DNA from: Treponema bryantii
GTDB taxonomy: Bacteria > Spirochaetota > Spirochaetia > Treponematales > Treponemataceae
NCBI RefSeq assembly: GCF_900111035.1
Contig: NZ_FOFU01000003.1
Coordinates: 356,426 to 420,425, forward strand
Reading direction: 5' to 3'
Length of the DNA stretch: 64,000 nucleotides
The notes under the pieces were generated by a model. It was not told the origin of the DNA. It worked only from the letters and a program-made list of their open reading frames with translations, and did not search any database. Of this stretch, positions 1 through 7,346 are shown piece by piece. Positions within the stretch are counted from its first letter, which is position 1. Each line of letters starts with the position of its first letter. A program made the translations under genes and the position numbers.

Positions 1-1530
1 GATTCTCAGCTTACAACTATGCGTCTGGACGGAATTTTAGAAGTACTTTCTGAAAATAATATTACTGTAGACAGGAACCGAATTTTCCGTGGAGATTACT
101 GGTATCTTGGTGGTGAGCGACTTGCTAACCGTTATATTTCCGGAGAACTTGATCTTCCAGAAGCTGTAATTTGTCTTTCTGATCATATGGCACTGGGACT
201 TATAAATCGTCTTCAAAAGAATAATATAAGAGTTCCAGAGGATGTTATTATTACCGGATTTGGCGCTGTACGTGAAGCTGCTGTTAATACGCCGCCGCTT
301 ACTTCCTTTGTCCCAAGTCATGCTAAGGCCGGTGCAGAAGCAGTTGATTATCTGCGTTCAAAAATAGATCCTGCTGCTTCCATTGACGAAAGAATAGATA
401 CTTCTGATATAGAACTTAAGCTCGGTGCTTCCTGTGGTTGTGAAGAAGATTTTTCTTATACACGGGCTTATTTCAAAAATGAATACTCCGGCACCAAATA
501 TAATTACGATGACAATTCCATTTGGGATAACATCAATATGACCATGCTTCAGGAAAGCTACATGGCAGAAAATCTTACAGGTGCAGAAACTCCTCAAATC
601 TGTCTTGGAAAAATATATGAAACAAAATATCTGCTAAAGCCGTATAAGCGTTTTTATCTTTGTCTGAATGAAAACTGGCTTAATACAGATGCTGATATTT
701 TTGATGGCTATAGTGACAGAATGCTTCTTGCAATTTCAGCACATAATAATTCAAAGCATCATGGCTGGGAACATCATGTATTTTTTGGAGATGGCAGGGA
801 ACGTTATTTTTCAAAGAAAGAAATGCTTCCGGCACTTATAGAAAATCGAAATGATATTTTTAAGGAACCGCAGGTTTATTATTTTGCTCCTATTCATTTT
901 GGAAAGGTGTGCCTTGGTTATGCAGTAGTTCAAAATGATTTAGGTAATCCTGGTCAAATTGGCGAAGTATTTAGAAATTATCTTCGTAACATAAATAATG
1001 CACTGGAAATGAGCCGCACAAAATACCGTTCAACCTATCTTGCAGAACATGATGCAATGACAGGTCTTAAAAATCGCCGCGGTATGGAATTTGCGCTTTT
1101 AACAAAAATCAAAAATGCAGATGAAAATGCAAGTATTTTTGCAATTATGATTGATATGGATGGCCTGAAAAAACGTAATGATAAATACGGCCATTCAGAA
1201 GGCGATAACGGAATTATGACTGTTGCTAAAGCTGTTCTCAGTATAACAGATGAAAATGAAATCTGTGTGCGTGGCGGTGGTGACGAGTTTATGATTCTTG
1301 GAGTAGGTGATTATACAGACCTTCAGTTGAGGGAAAAACTTTCTCGTTTCAGAGGTTATCTTGAATCAGCAAATGAAACAATGTCTATTCCTGTTGAAGC
1401 AAGTATAGGTTATAGCATTCAAAAACTTGATAAAAATGAAGGTTATCAGGTGGTACTTGATAAAGCTGACGAAAAGATGTATGAAGACAAGCGGATAAAA
1501 AAATCTGATTCAAGAAAGGCAAAACAATGA
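1..1530 (+). CDS. LacI-type sensor / GGDEF diguanylate cyclase, 5'-partial
   Basis: The reading frame is open to base 1, so the true start lies left of the window. The first ~120 visible residues look like the C-terminal half of a LacI/periplasmic-binding-type sensor domain (a stretch of the form AVICLSDHMALGLI followed by PEDVIITGFG). A middle region of ~200 residues has no clear family. The last ~165 residues are a GGDEF domain starting near AEHDAMTGLKNRRG, with an intact RGGGDEF active-site signature at about residue 417 counted from base 19. This should make cyclic-di-GMP from two GTP, gated by a small ligand on the sensor. No helix-turn-helix is visible in the part present. Its stop overlaps the next start (ATGA), so it is probably cotranscribed with the vitamin B6 kinase. 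Confidence 0.85.
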   Translation, partial: DSQLTTMRLDGILEVLSENNITVDRNRIFRGDYWYLGGERLANRYISGELDLPEAVICLSDHMALGLINRLQKNNIRVPEDVIITGFGAVREAAVNTPPLTSFVPSHAKAGAEAVDYLRSKIDPAASIDERIDTSDIELKLGASCGCEEDFSYTRAYFKNEYSGTKYNYDDNSIWDNINMTMLQESYMAENLTGAETPQICLGKIYETKYLLKPYKRFYLCLNENWLNTDADIFDGYSDRMLLAISAHNNSKHHGWEHHVFFGDGRERYFSKKEMLPALIENRNDIFKEPQVYYFAPIHFGKVCLGYAVVQNDLGNPGQIGEVFRNYLRNINNALEMSRTKYRSTYLAEHDAMTGLKNRRGMEFALLTKIKNADENASIFAIMIDMDGLKKRNDKYGHSEGDNGIMTVAKAVLSITDENEICVRGGGDEFMILGVGDYTDLQLREKLSRFRGYLESANETMSIPVEASIGYSIQKLDKNEGYQVVLDKADEKMYEDKRIKKSDSRKAKQ

Positions 1531-2372
1531 AACGTATAATCACCGTTCAGGATATTTCCTGCGTAGGAAAGTGTTCGCTTACAGTTGCACTTCCAGTAAT
1601 TTCTGCTATGGGCGTAGAAGCGTGCGTGCTTCCTACGGCTGTTCTTTCAACTCATACTGCCTTTAAAGGCTTTACCTTCCATGACCTCACCAGTGATATC
1701 AGTGCAATTACTTCACACTGGAAGCAGGAAAAAATAAGTTTTGATGCAATTTACACCGGTTATCTGGGCTCCTTTGAACAGATTGATCTGATGTATGATC
1801 TCATAAAAGATTTCGGTGGCGGCAGCACTCACGTAATTGTAGATCCATGTATGGGGGATAACGGTTCTCTTTATTCTGGTTTTACTCAGGATTTCGCTGC
1901 GGCTATGGCAAAACTTTGTTCTAAAGCAGAAGTAATAGTTCCGAATTTAACAGAAGCAAGTTATATGCTTGGTATTCCGTATGTTGAAAACGGATATACT
2001 AAAGAATATATAGAAGATTTAGTAAAAAAACTGGCAGAACTTGGAACCCGCAAAGTGGTTTTAAAAGGTGTTTCTTTTGATGATAAGAAACTCGGTATTG
2101 TAAGCTATGATTCCGAGACTGAAAAAATAAACTGGTATTTCCACGAAAAAATGCCGCAGAGTTTTCATGGAACAGGAGATATTTTTGCAAGCGTTCTGAC
2201 AGGAGCAATTGTCCGCGGACTGTCTTTGGACAAAGCCTGCCGCCTTGCAGCAGACTTTGTCGTTGAAGCAATCAAAGCCACCCTCAGCCATAAAGATTAT
2301 AACTGGTACGGTGTTGACTTTGAATCTGCTATTCCTTTTCTTATTTCGCAGCTTTCTGATAGCTGGCTCTGA
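1527..2372 (+). CDS. pdxY: pyridoxal/pyridoxamine kinase (PdxK/PdxY family)
   Basis: A 281-residue ribokinase-superfamily protein of the length usual for PdxY-like kinases. It phosphorylates pyridoxal, pyridoxine or pyridoxamine with ATP in the B6 salvage pathway in the cytoplasm. The N-terminus (ITVQDISCVGKCSLTVALP) matches the family's substrate-loop start. VDPCMGDNG lies in the middle. The GTGD anion-hole/catalytic motif is at about residues 214-217. The start overlaps the upstream GGDEF stop by 4 bases. The 3' end overlaps the convergent gene by 32 bases. Which B6 vitamer it prefers cannot be told from sequence, so the symbol is provisional. Confidence 0.85.
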   Translation: MKRIITVQDISCVGKCSLTVALPVISAMGVEACVLPTAVLSTHTAFKGFTFHDLTSDISAITSHWKQEKISFDAIYTGYLGSFEQIDLMYDLIKDFGGGSTHVIVDPCMGDNGSLYSGFTQDFAAAMAKLCSKAEVIVPNLTEASYMLGIPYVENGYTKEYIEDLVKKLAELGTRKVVLKGVSFDDKKLGIVSYDSETEKINWYFHEKMPQSFHGTGDIFASVLTGAIVRGLSLDKACRLAADFVVEAIKATLSHKDYNWYGVDFESAIPFLISQLSDSWL

Positions 2373-4302
2373 TTCCGTCGGCAAACAGTTTGTTCTGATC
2401 TTTGCGTTCTGGAACTGAGAACTGTGGTTTTCCATCTGCATCTGAGACACGCCAGATGTGCATAGGCTCTGTTGCATAAGCAGGGCTTCCAGGATTATTG
2501 ATCCACCAGTCAAGAACAGCTACAAAACACAGAGTATACTTCAAAAGGTTTGCATTGTTTGCTGTAGTATTTGCAGTTTTATTCTGTGCACCAAGCAGAA
2601 CATCAAGACGTTTAGAAACTTCATTTGGTATATCAAACTTGTAGTGTTCCCAAGGATTTTCAATGAGGGAACAGGTTGCTTTTGTAGCAGCTTTCTGATC
2701 ACATTCATTGATTACAAGAGTAAGGAACTTACGCGCATAATCTGTTCTGTGGAAAAGCGGACGATATTTGCTTTCATCAGTTGGATGTTCAAGCAGAAGC
2801 TGTTCAAACTTAAAGTTCGGCATATAGTGATAAGTAGTCTGCCAGAGAAGAGAAGTAATCATCTTCTTACCGATATGAGATTTATCAAAATCCGGCTGAG
2901 AGTAAACTGAATTTACAAGGTCACAGAGTGGTTCGCAGTAAAGCTGTTCAAATGTGTCTTCACGGTAAGCAGACCAGTCATCCATAATTGCCGTAATAGT
3001 GTCGGCGCCTTTTTTCTGTTCGCCAGGTTCTGTAAAAGTAATGTTACGACATCCCTGGAAACAATCTTCGATAATATGCTGAAGTACACAGATTACCTGA
3101 ATAGGGTTTTCCGGTGACAGAATATTAAAGCCATCCTTAAAATGGAAGAGAGGCTGGAAGTATGGATACATATCAGGATGTTCATCAAGTCTGTCAAAAC
3201 CTGCATCCGGGAACATCTGATTCAAGAGTTTAAGACCTGTGATTACTGTTGAATCTTTAATTCCTTTTTCTGGAGGTGCTACCTTAGGTTTCTTTTCTTC
3301 TGGTGCAGGCTCTTTTGGTTTTTCCGGGAGCAGAAGATCAAACTTATGAAGTCCTACAAATTTTAGAATTTCTCCAACCTTTGCATTAAAGAAGGTCGGG
3401 TATGATTCATAAGTATCTGAACACATGCGCATCAAAAGAGGGTAGAGCTTTTTGATTACTTCAGTTTCGATATAAAGCCATTCTGTAATAGCCTGTTTTG
3501 CATATTGAGAAAGCTTGTCCTTTGGAGAATCCGGATAAGCTGCTTCATCAGAATAAATCTCTTTAATCAGTTTTGGAATTTTTGTATTTCCATAATAGTA
3601 AACAGTGATGAGTGGTTTATAAATTGCACGGATAAGAGGAATTAAATCTGCAACAAGAAGTGGCTCATTTATTCCCTGAAGATTTATGTATTCAACCTTG
3701 ATTGGCTGCATAGCCCAGCCGGCAACATTTCTCAGAAACTTAAATTTAGATTCTGTTCCGCTGGCAATTTTTCCTTTATAAGTAGAAGGTGCAATCTGAA
3801 TCAGAGTTTTGATTACAGTGATAAAGCCTTCCATATGTTCTGTTGCCTGTTTTATGGTATAGGTATAAAAATCAGGAACAATTTTTTCCATTCCGTTTTT
3901 CTGAAATGAACGGATGAAATTAAACATTCCATAGTTAGGCTTGATTTTATATTCAGCAGACATCATCAGTTTGTCCATGATGGTTGCTGCTTTTTTAGAA
4001 ATTACAGGAAGATCTTCTTTTCTTCGTCTGCCAGTAGGCATTCCTGACATTCCGCCGGATCCACCGCCTGCAGAAGAGCCTGAACTTCCGGAACCGCCTC
4101 CAGTAGTCTGACGCATAATTCTTCCGGCTTTATTTCCTGAGCTGCTGCTGCCTGAACTTGATGAGCGTTCATAAAGCACCTGACCGCCAAGTTTCTTTGC
4201 CATAGCAGCTGCATCTTTATCGCTGATTTCGCCAATGTTCTTTCTAGTTTTGTCCAGAGTACCCGGAGCCCAGTCCGCAGTTCCGTTGATTTTCTCAGCC
4301 AT
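2341..4302 (-). CDS. conserved spirochete-type protein of unknown function, 653 aa
   Basis: I do not recognise a characterised family. There is no signal peptide or membrane segment, so it is probably cytoplasmic. Residues ~1-45 are a charged N-terminus. Residues ~46-95 are a Ser/Gly-only low-complexity linker. A mostly helical body follows, split near residues 320-345 by a Pro/Lys/Glu-rich linker (EKPKEPAPEEKKPKVAPPEKG region). The start is supported by a GGAGG Shine-Dalgarno 6-7 bases upstream. It lies 73 bases downstream of the DUF2804-like gene on the same strand and may share its transcript. Its 3' end overlaps pdxY tail-to-tail. The modular build suggests a scaffold or adaptor, but that is only inference. 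Confidence 0.7.
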   Translation of the reverse strand: MAEKINGTADWAPGTLDKTRKNIGEISDKDAAAMAKKLGGQVLYERSSSSGSSSSGNKAGRIMRQTTGGGSGSSGSSAGGGSGGMSGMPTGRRRKEDLPVISKKAATIMDKLMMSAEYKIKPNYGMFNFIRSFQKNGMEKIVPDFYTYTIKQATEHMEGFITVIKTLIQIAPSTYKGKIASGTESKFKFLRNVAGWAMQPIKVEYINLQGINEPLLVADLIPLIRAIYKPLITVYYYGNTKIPKLIKEIYSDEAAYPDSPKDKLSQYAKQAITEWLYIETEVIKKLYPLLMRMCSDTYESYPTFFNAKVGEILKFVGLHKFDLLLPEKPKEPAPEEKKPKVAPPEKGIKDSTVITGLKLLNQMFPDAGFDRLDEHPDMYPYFQPLFHFKDGFNILSPENPIQVICVLQHIIEDCFQGCRNITFTEPGEQKKGADTITAIMDDWSAYREDTFEQLYCEPLCDLVNSVYSQPDFDKSHIGKKMITSLLWQTTYHYMPNFKFEQLLLEHPTDESKYRPLFHRTDYARKFLTLVINECDQKAATKATCSLIENPWEHYKFDIPNEVSKRLDVLLGAQNKTANTTANNANLLKYTLCFVAVLDWWINNPGSPAYATEPMHIWRVSDADGKPQFSVPERKDQNKLFADGIRASYQKAAK

Positions 4303-4325
4303 ATATATCCTCCAGAAGAATTCGT

Positions 4326-5378
4326 CTAAAGCCTGAGCATTCCTTTATGAAGCAGGCCTGGAAAGTTTTTAAGAGTTATTTTTTCGCCATCAGAAGTTAA
4401 TAATACACCTTCAAAGGTTCCGTACATAGTGTAATAATTTGTTCTTAAAGCAATAAGATTCAGAGTTCTTGAATTTACAGAAAGTGGAGTAAAAGTTAAA
4501 TCTATCATGCTTTCTGTATCCTGAATAATCCAGTTTTTATCGATTCCAAAAGGATGGGTCATATAAACTGGTGGCAGTGCAGTCTGCTTTCCATCAACAA
4601 CAAGAACATTACTGTTATAAGAATCTGAAGCAGCAGCATCCATATTTGAAGTATTTAGATAAAAAACAATGTTTTTACCCTTTAAATTACCAATTCCATA
4701 CGCTGTGGAATTTTTTGAATGAAATTTGAAATAGGTACGATTCAGAATCATCATACCAAGTCCCTGTGAATCCTGTGAAGCTTCTCCGTTGATTGCAATA
4801 TGTCCCATAGTTTTCATGGAAGAGAACCAGGTTGCACTGCAGCGTGATGAAGCCGGAGAAGGGCAGACAAAAAGTGCATCTGTATGCATATCATCCTGAA
4901 TAGGAGAATAAACATAGCCTTCTGCATCTGGGCGTGCATTGTCTCCTTTTACCTTAAAGGTGAGTGCGTGATGTTTGTGCTGGCGTCCCCAGGAAATCTT
5001 TATAAATCTTGCCTTTCTGTAGCAGGCGCAGATTCCTCTGGTGGTAAGCACCGGTACAAAACGACGGCGCGGAGACATGATTGTATGATATACATATTTT
5101 TTGCCGGTTTCTTTATTCCAGAAGATTATTTCGCCAAGGCCGAGCATTTTAAAATCATAAAACTGACAAAGCCCTATAAAATCCTTAAGCGAAAAAATAT
5201 ATTCCAGCCGGCTTTTTATTCTGAGGTTAGATATTATAGAAGGAACTGGAACTCCAGCATAAGGTGCCCGCATCCCCCGTATATCAATTGCAGGAGAGAC
5301 TCCATCAAAAGAGCCAAAATGCGCCTTTCCGTTCTGCACCAGTTGTTCTGGAGGTTCACAAAATTGCCGCGAATACAT
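4326..5378 (-). CDS. DUF2804-like protein
   Basis: The frame is open further upstream to 5612, but that extension would run into the divergent recombinase fragment. The ATG at 5378 (MYSRQFCEPP) is chosen because a TATAAT lies exactly six bases before it, and the family-like sequence starts there. The alternative ATG at 5402 has no better signal. The ~350-residue product resembles DUF2804 proteins from memory, for example the conserved block around MGHIAINGEASQDSQG and the C-terminal YGTFEGVLLTSDGE. That family has a predicted beta-rich, lipocalin-like fold and no known reaction. No signal peptide or membrane segment is visible. The -10 position predicts a leaderless mRNA. Confidence 0.65.
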   Translation of the reverse strand: MYSRQFCEPPEQLVQNGKAHFGSFDGVSPAIDIRGMRAPYAGVPVPSIISNLRIKSRLEYIFSLKDFIGLCQFYDFKMLGLGEIIFWNKETGKKYVYHTIMSPRRRFVPVLTTRGICACYRKARFIKISWGRQHKHHALTFKVKGDNARPDAEGYVYSPIQDDMHTDALFVCPSPASSRCSATWFSSMKTMGHIAINGEASQDSQGLGMMILNRTYFKFHSKNSTAYGIGNLKGKNIVFYLNTSNMDAAASDSYNSNVLVVDGKQTALPPVYMTHPFGIDKNWIIQDTESMIDLTFTPLSVNSRTLNLIALRTNYYTMYGTFEGVLLTSDGEKITLKNFPGLLHKGMLRL

Positions 5379-5384
5379 TCTTCT

Positions 5385-5413
5385 ATTATAAACTAACTTC
5401 ATGGAAAATACAA
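5385..5413 (-). promoter_or_regulatory. sigma70-type promoter, leaderless type, for the DUF2804-like gene
   Basis: On the minus strand: TTGTAT (5413-5408), 17-base spacer, TATAAT (5390-5385), then six bases (AGAAGA) and the ATG at 5378. Transcription should start at or next to the A of the ATG. Confidence 0.5.
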
Positions 5414-5441
5414 ATTCTGTATCTTTTCTAAGGAGACATTT

Positions 5442-5720
5442 ATGATTTATGGCTATATTCGTGTTAGCACAGACAAGCAGACTGTCGAAAATCAACGATT
5501 CGAAATCAATCGATTCATTAAGAAAAACGGCCTTCGTGTGAGTGCCTGGATTGAAGAAACAATCAGCGGAACGGTTTCTCCAAATAAACGAAATCTCGGT
5601 AAACTTATTCAAAAAACAAAGCAGGGCGACATTATTATCTGCTCTGAACTTTCAAGACTGGGCCGTCCAAAAGGTAAGCTGAATTCCAGATATAAACTGA
5701 CCGGCTGTGAAGAAAAATAA
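5442..5720 (+). pseudogene. serine recombinase (invertase/resolvase) remnant with internal deletion
   Basis: The first ~75 residues are a normal start of a small serine recombinase: IYGYIRVSTDKQTVENQ carries the catalytic Ser and the usual Arg, and SELSRLGR is the second conserved motif. In intact invertases about 70-90 residues lie between SRLGR and the hinge motif LGRPKG. Here SRLGR runs straight into PKGKLNSRYKL, so the rest of the catalytic domain and the long dimer helix are missing. The helix-turn-helix is also truncated by a stop after 92 residues. The join falls inside the shared LGR peptide, which suggests recombination between short repeats. The product should be inactive. It is probably the residue of a past invertible or mobile element. 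Confidence 0.75.
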
Positions 5721-5925
5721 TATTCATGTGTAAAAAGGGGCGTTATAGGTATAATTTAGTTGCGGAATCTATTGCTTTTTTGCTGTTGACCATCCTAAAA
5801 TGCTTCTTTTTTTTACTGCAATGTCCATTTTTAGAGAGAAAAAAGCAAATAAGCTAAAAATAAGAGTACCCTAAGAACTTTCCCTTATAAGTGGAGAATA
5901 ACGCAAATAAAAAAAAATATTTTTC

Positions 5926-5954
5926 TTGACTTCACATATAGAGCGTGTTAGAAT
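5926..5954 (+). promoter_or_regulatory. strong sigma70 promoter of the outer-membrane protein gene
   Basis: TTGACT (5926-5931), 17-base spacer, TAGAAT (5949-5954). Each hexamer departs from consensus at one position and the spacing is ideal, fitting high expression of the downstream gene. Confidence 0.75.
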
Positions 5955-5968
5955 TATAAAAAAAAAGA

Positions 5969-6020
5969 GGATTTCACGTAAAAAACCGTTGGTTTGTGAA
6001 ATCCACAAATAAAAAGGAGG
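5969..6020 (+). promoter_or_regulatory. 5' UTR bulged hairpin plus strong RBS
   Basis: GGATTTCAC (5969-5977) pairs perfectly with GTGAAATCC (5996-6004). Inside it AAACC (5983-5987) pairs with GGTTT (5991-5995) around a GTT loop, leaving a five-base bulge on one side only. It begins about where the transcript should start. AAGGAGG (6014-6020) stands ten bases before the ATG at 6031. A 5'-end stem next to an exposed strong RBS is the arrangement of mRNA-stabilising leaders such as that of ompA. Confidence 0.6.
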
Positions 6021-6030
6021 ATTTTTTCAA

Positions 6031-7158
6031 ATGAAAAAAATCGTAATGGGAGCTGCTGCTTTATTGTGTGCAGCTTCAATGTTCGCAGTGGACGTTAGTT
6101 CAACAGTGCAGATGGAAGCAAGTATCATTAACGATGACGCTAATGATAAAATTGAGTTCTTCACACTTAAAAACAAGAATCAGAAAGATGATGATGCATT
6201 GAAATTTTCTGCTTCTACAGATAAGGCCGGTGCAAGTTTCCAGTTGTGGTACGACTATGATGGTACAAATGGTGAAAACATTTATACTGAAGTAGGTGGA
6301 AAAGATGGTGATGCCAACAAGTCTATGCAGGTTCACGGTATTCGTATCCGCAATGTAAGCCTTTGGTTCAAACCAATTGATACATTAAAGGTAACTGTTG
6401 GTGACATCAACCTTGATTCTTACAAAGAGCAGATTTTCTGGTGGCACGGAGTTTATGGTGAACAGCCAGGAACTTGGGGTGCATTCGGTGGTGAATATAT
6501 TGCTGGAAATGGTTTGAAATTGGAATTCAATCCAATGGATGGTCTTGATATTACAGCAGCTATCTTCCCTGGAATTGATACAGCATGGACATCTACAGCT
6601 GACAAATATGGATATAAGGGATACGGACTTAAAGCAAAGTATACATACGGAGCTGGTTCTGTAGCTGCTGTTTGGGCTGACAAAGGTAAGGACAAAGATA
6701 AGATTATTGGTATCGGTACAGATTACAATGCTGATGGATTGTACGTGTTCGGAAACTTGAACTTCAGATTTAATGGAGATTTCGATTTCACTGCACTTAC
6801 AATTGATGACTTTGTAAAGTATTCTGCTGATGCTTTGACAATTGCTGCTCACCTTCCAGTATCTGTATTCAAGAATGCTGCTGGTGATATGAAGGTTGGT
6901 CTTCATGCAACTGTAAAGGCTACATATGCTCTCGATGCTGCTAGTGTATACTTCTTGGCTTCAACAGAGCCTGATGGAGATAAAGGTTGGAACTTCGATG
7001 ACTTCAAGTTTGCTATGACATTCAAGCCTGGTGTTACTTTCAATGTAGGTTCTGCTTCATTTGATGTTGCATTCCGCGCTGATATCAATCAGGGTGCTAC
7101 TAACTCTGAAGGAAAGTTCAACTGGAGCGTTCCAGCTGTAATCAAACTTGGTCTCTAA
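6031..7158 (+). CDS. putative major outer-membrane beta-barrel protein
   Basis: 375 residues with a clear signal peptide cleaved near MFA-VDVSS (residues 1-19). The mature part is Gly/Asp/aromatic-rich with alternating hydrophobic strands separated by short polar turns throughout, as in beta-barrels. The C-terminus ends VPAVIKLGL, less canonical than a terminal Phe. No named family is recognised; it resembles spirochete porin-like proteins. A strong promoter, a leader hairpin, AAGGAGG and a long intrinsic terminator make it a single-gene transcript, likely abundant. A pore or adhesin role is inference. Confidence 0.75.
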   Translation: MKKIVMGAAALLCAASMFAVDVSSTVQMEASIINDDANDKIEFFTLKNKNQKDDDALKFSASTDKAGASFQLWYDYDGTNGENIYTEVGGKDGDANKSMQVHGIRIRNVSLWFKPIDTLKVTVGDINLDSYKEQIFWWHGVYGEQPGTWGAFGGEYIAGNGLKLEFNPMDGLDITAAIFPGIDTAWTSTADKYGYKGYGLKAKYTYGAGSVAAVWADKGKDKDKIIGIGTDYNADGLYVFGNLNFRFNGDFDFTALTIDDFVKYSADALTIAAHLPVSVFKNAAGDMKVGLHATVKATYALDAASVYFLASTEPDGDKGWNFDDFKFAMTFKPGVTFNVGSASFDVAFRADINQGATNSEGKFNWSVPAVIKLGL

Positions 7159-7179
7159 TCTAGTTTAGATACCTGATAA

Positions 7180-7213
7180 AAAGACGTTCTCGCAAGAGGA
7201 CGTCTTTTTTTTT
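7180..7213 (+). terminator. intrinsic terminator of the OMP gene
   Basis: A 12-bp stem with one G-T wobble (AAAGACGTTCTC 7180-7191 with GAGGACGTCTTT 7196-7207), GCAA loop, followed by a T run. Confidence 0.9.
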
Positions 7214-7346
7214 ATTTCAGTTGTCTAAACTGTTGTCAGATCAAAACTTAACTGTTAGCTGGAGTGGAATATCAGCTGTAAACTTTGAAGAAGCTCCGAT
7301 TGTTCTGAAAAGGAACGGAATAAACTTAGACGGCCGAAAGGTAAGC

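Larger units (their letters stand above)
5721..6030 (+). other. intergenic region: recombinase tail, promoter and 5' UTR of the major OMP
   Basis: 310 bases without a gene. 5721-5900 is AT-rich and shows no coding sign that I can support; it may hold the decayed rest of the recombinase. 5926-6030 holds the promoter, a bulged hairpin and the ribosome binding site of the outer-membrane protein gene, listed separately. Confidence 0.6.
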
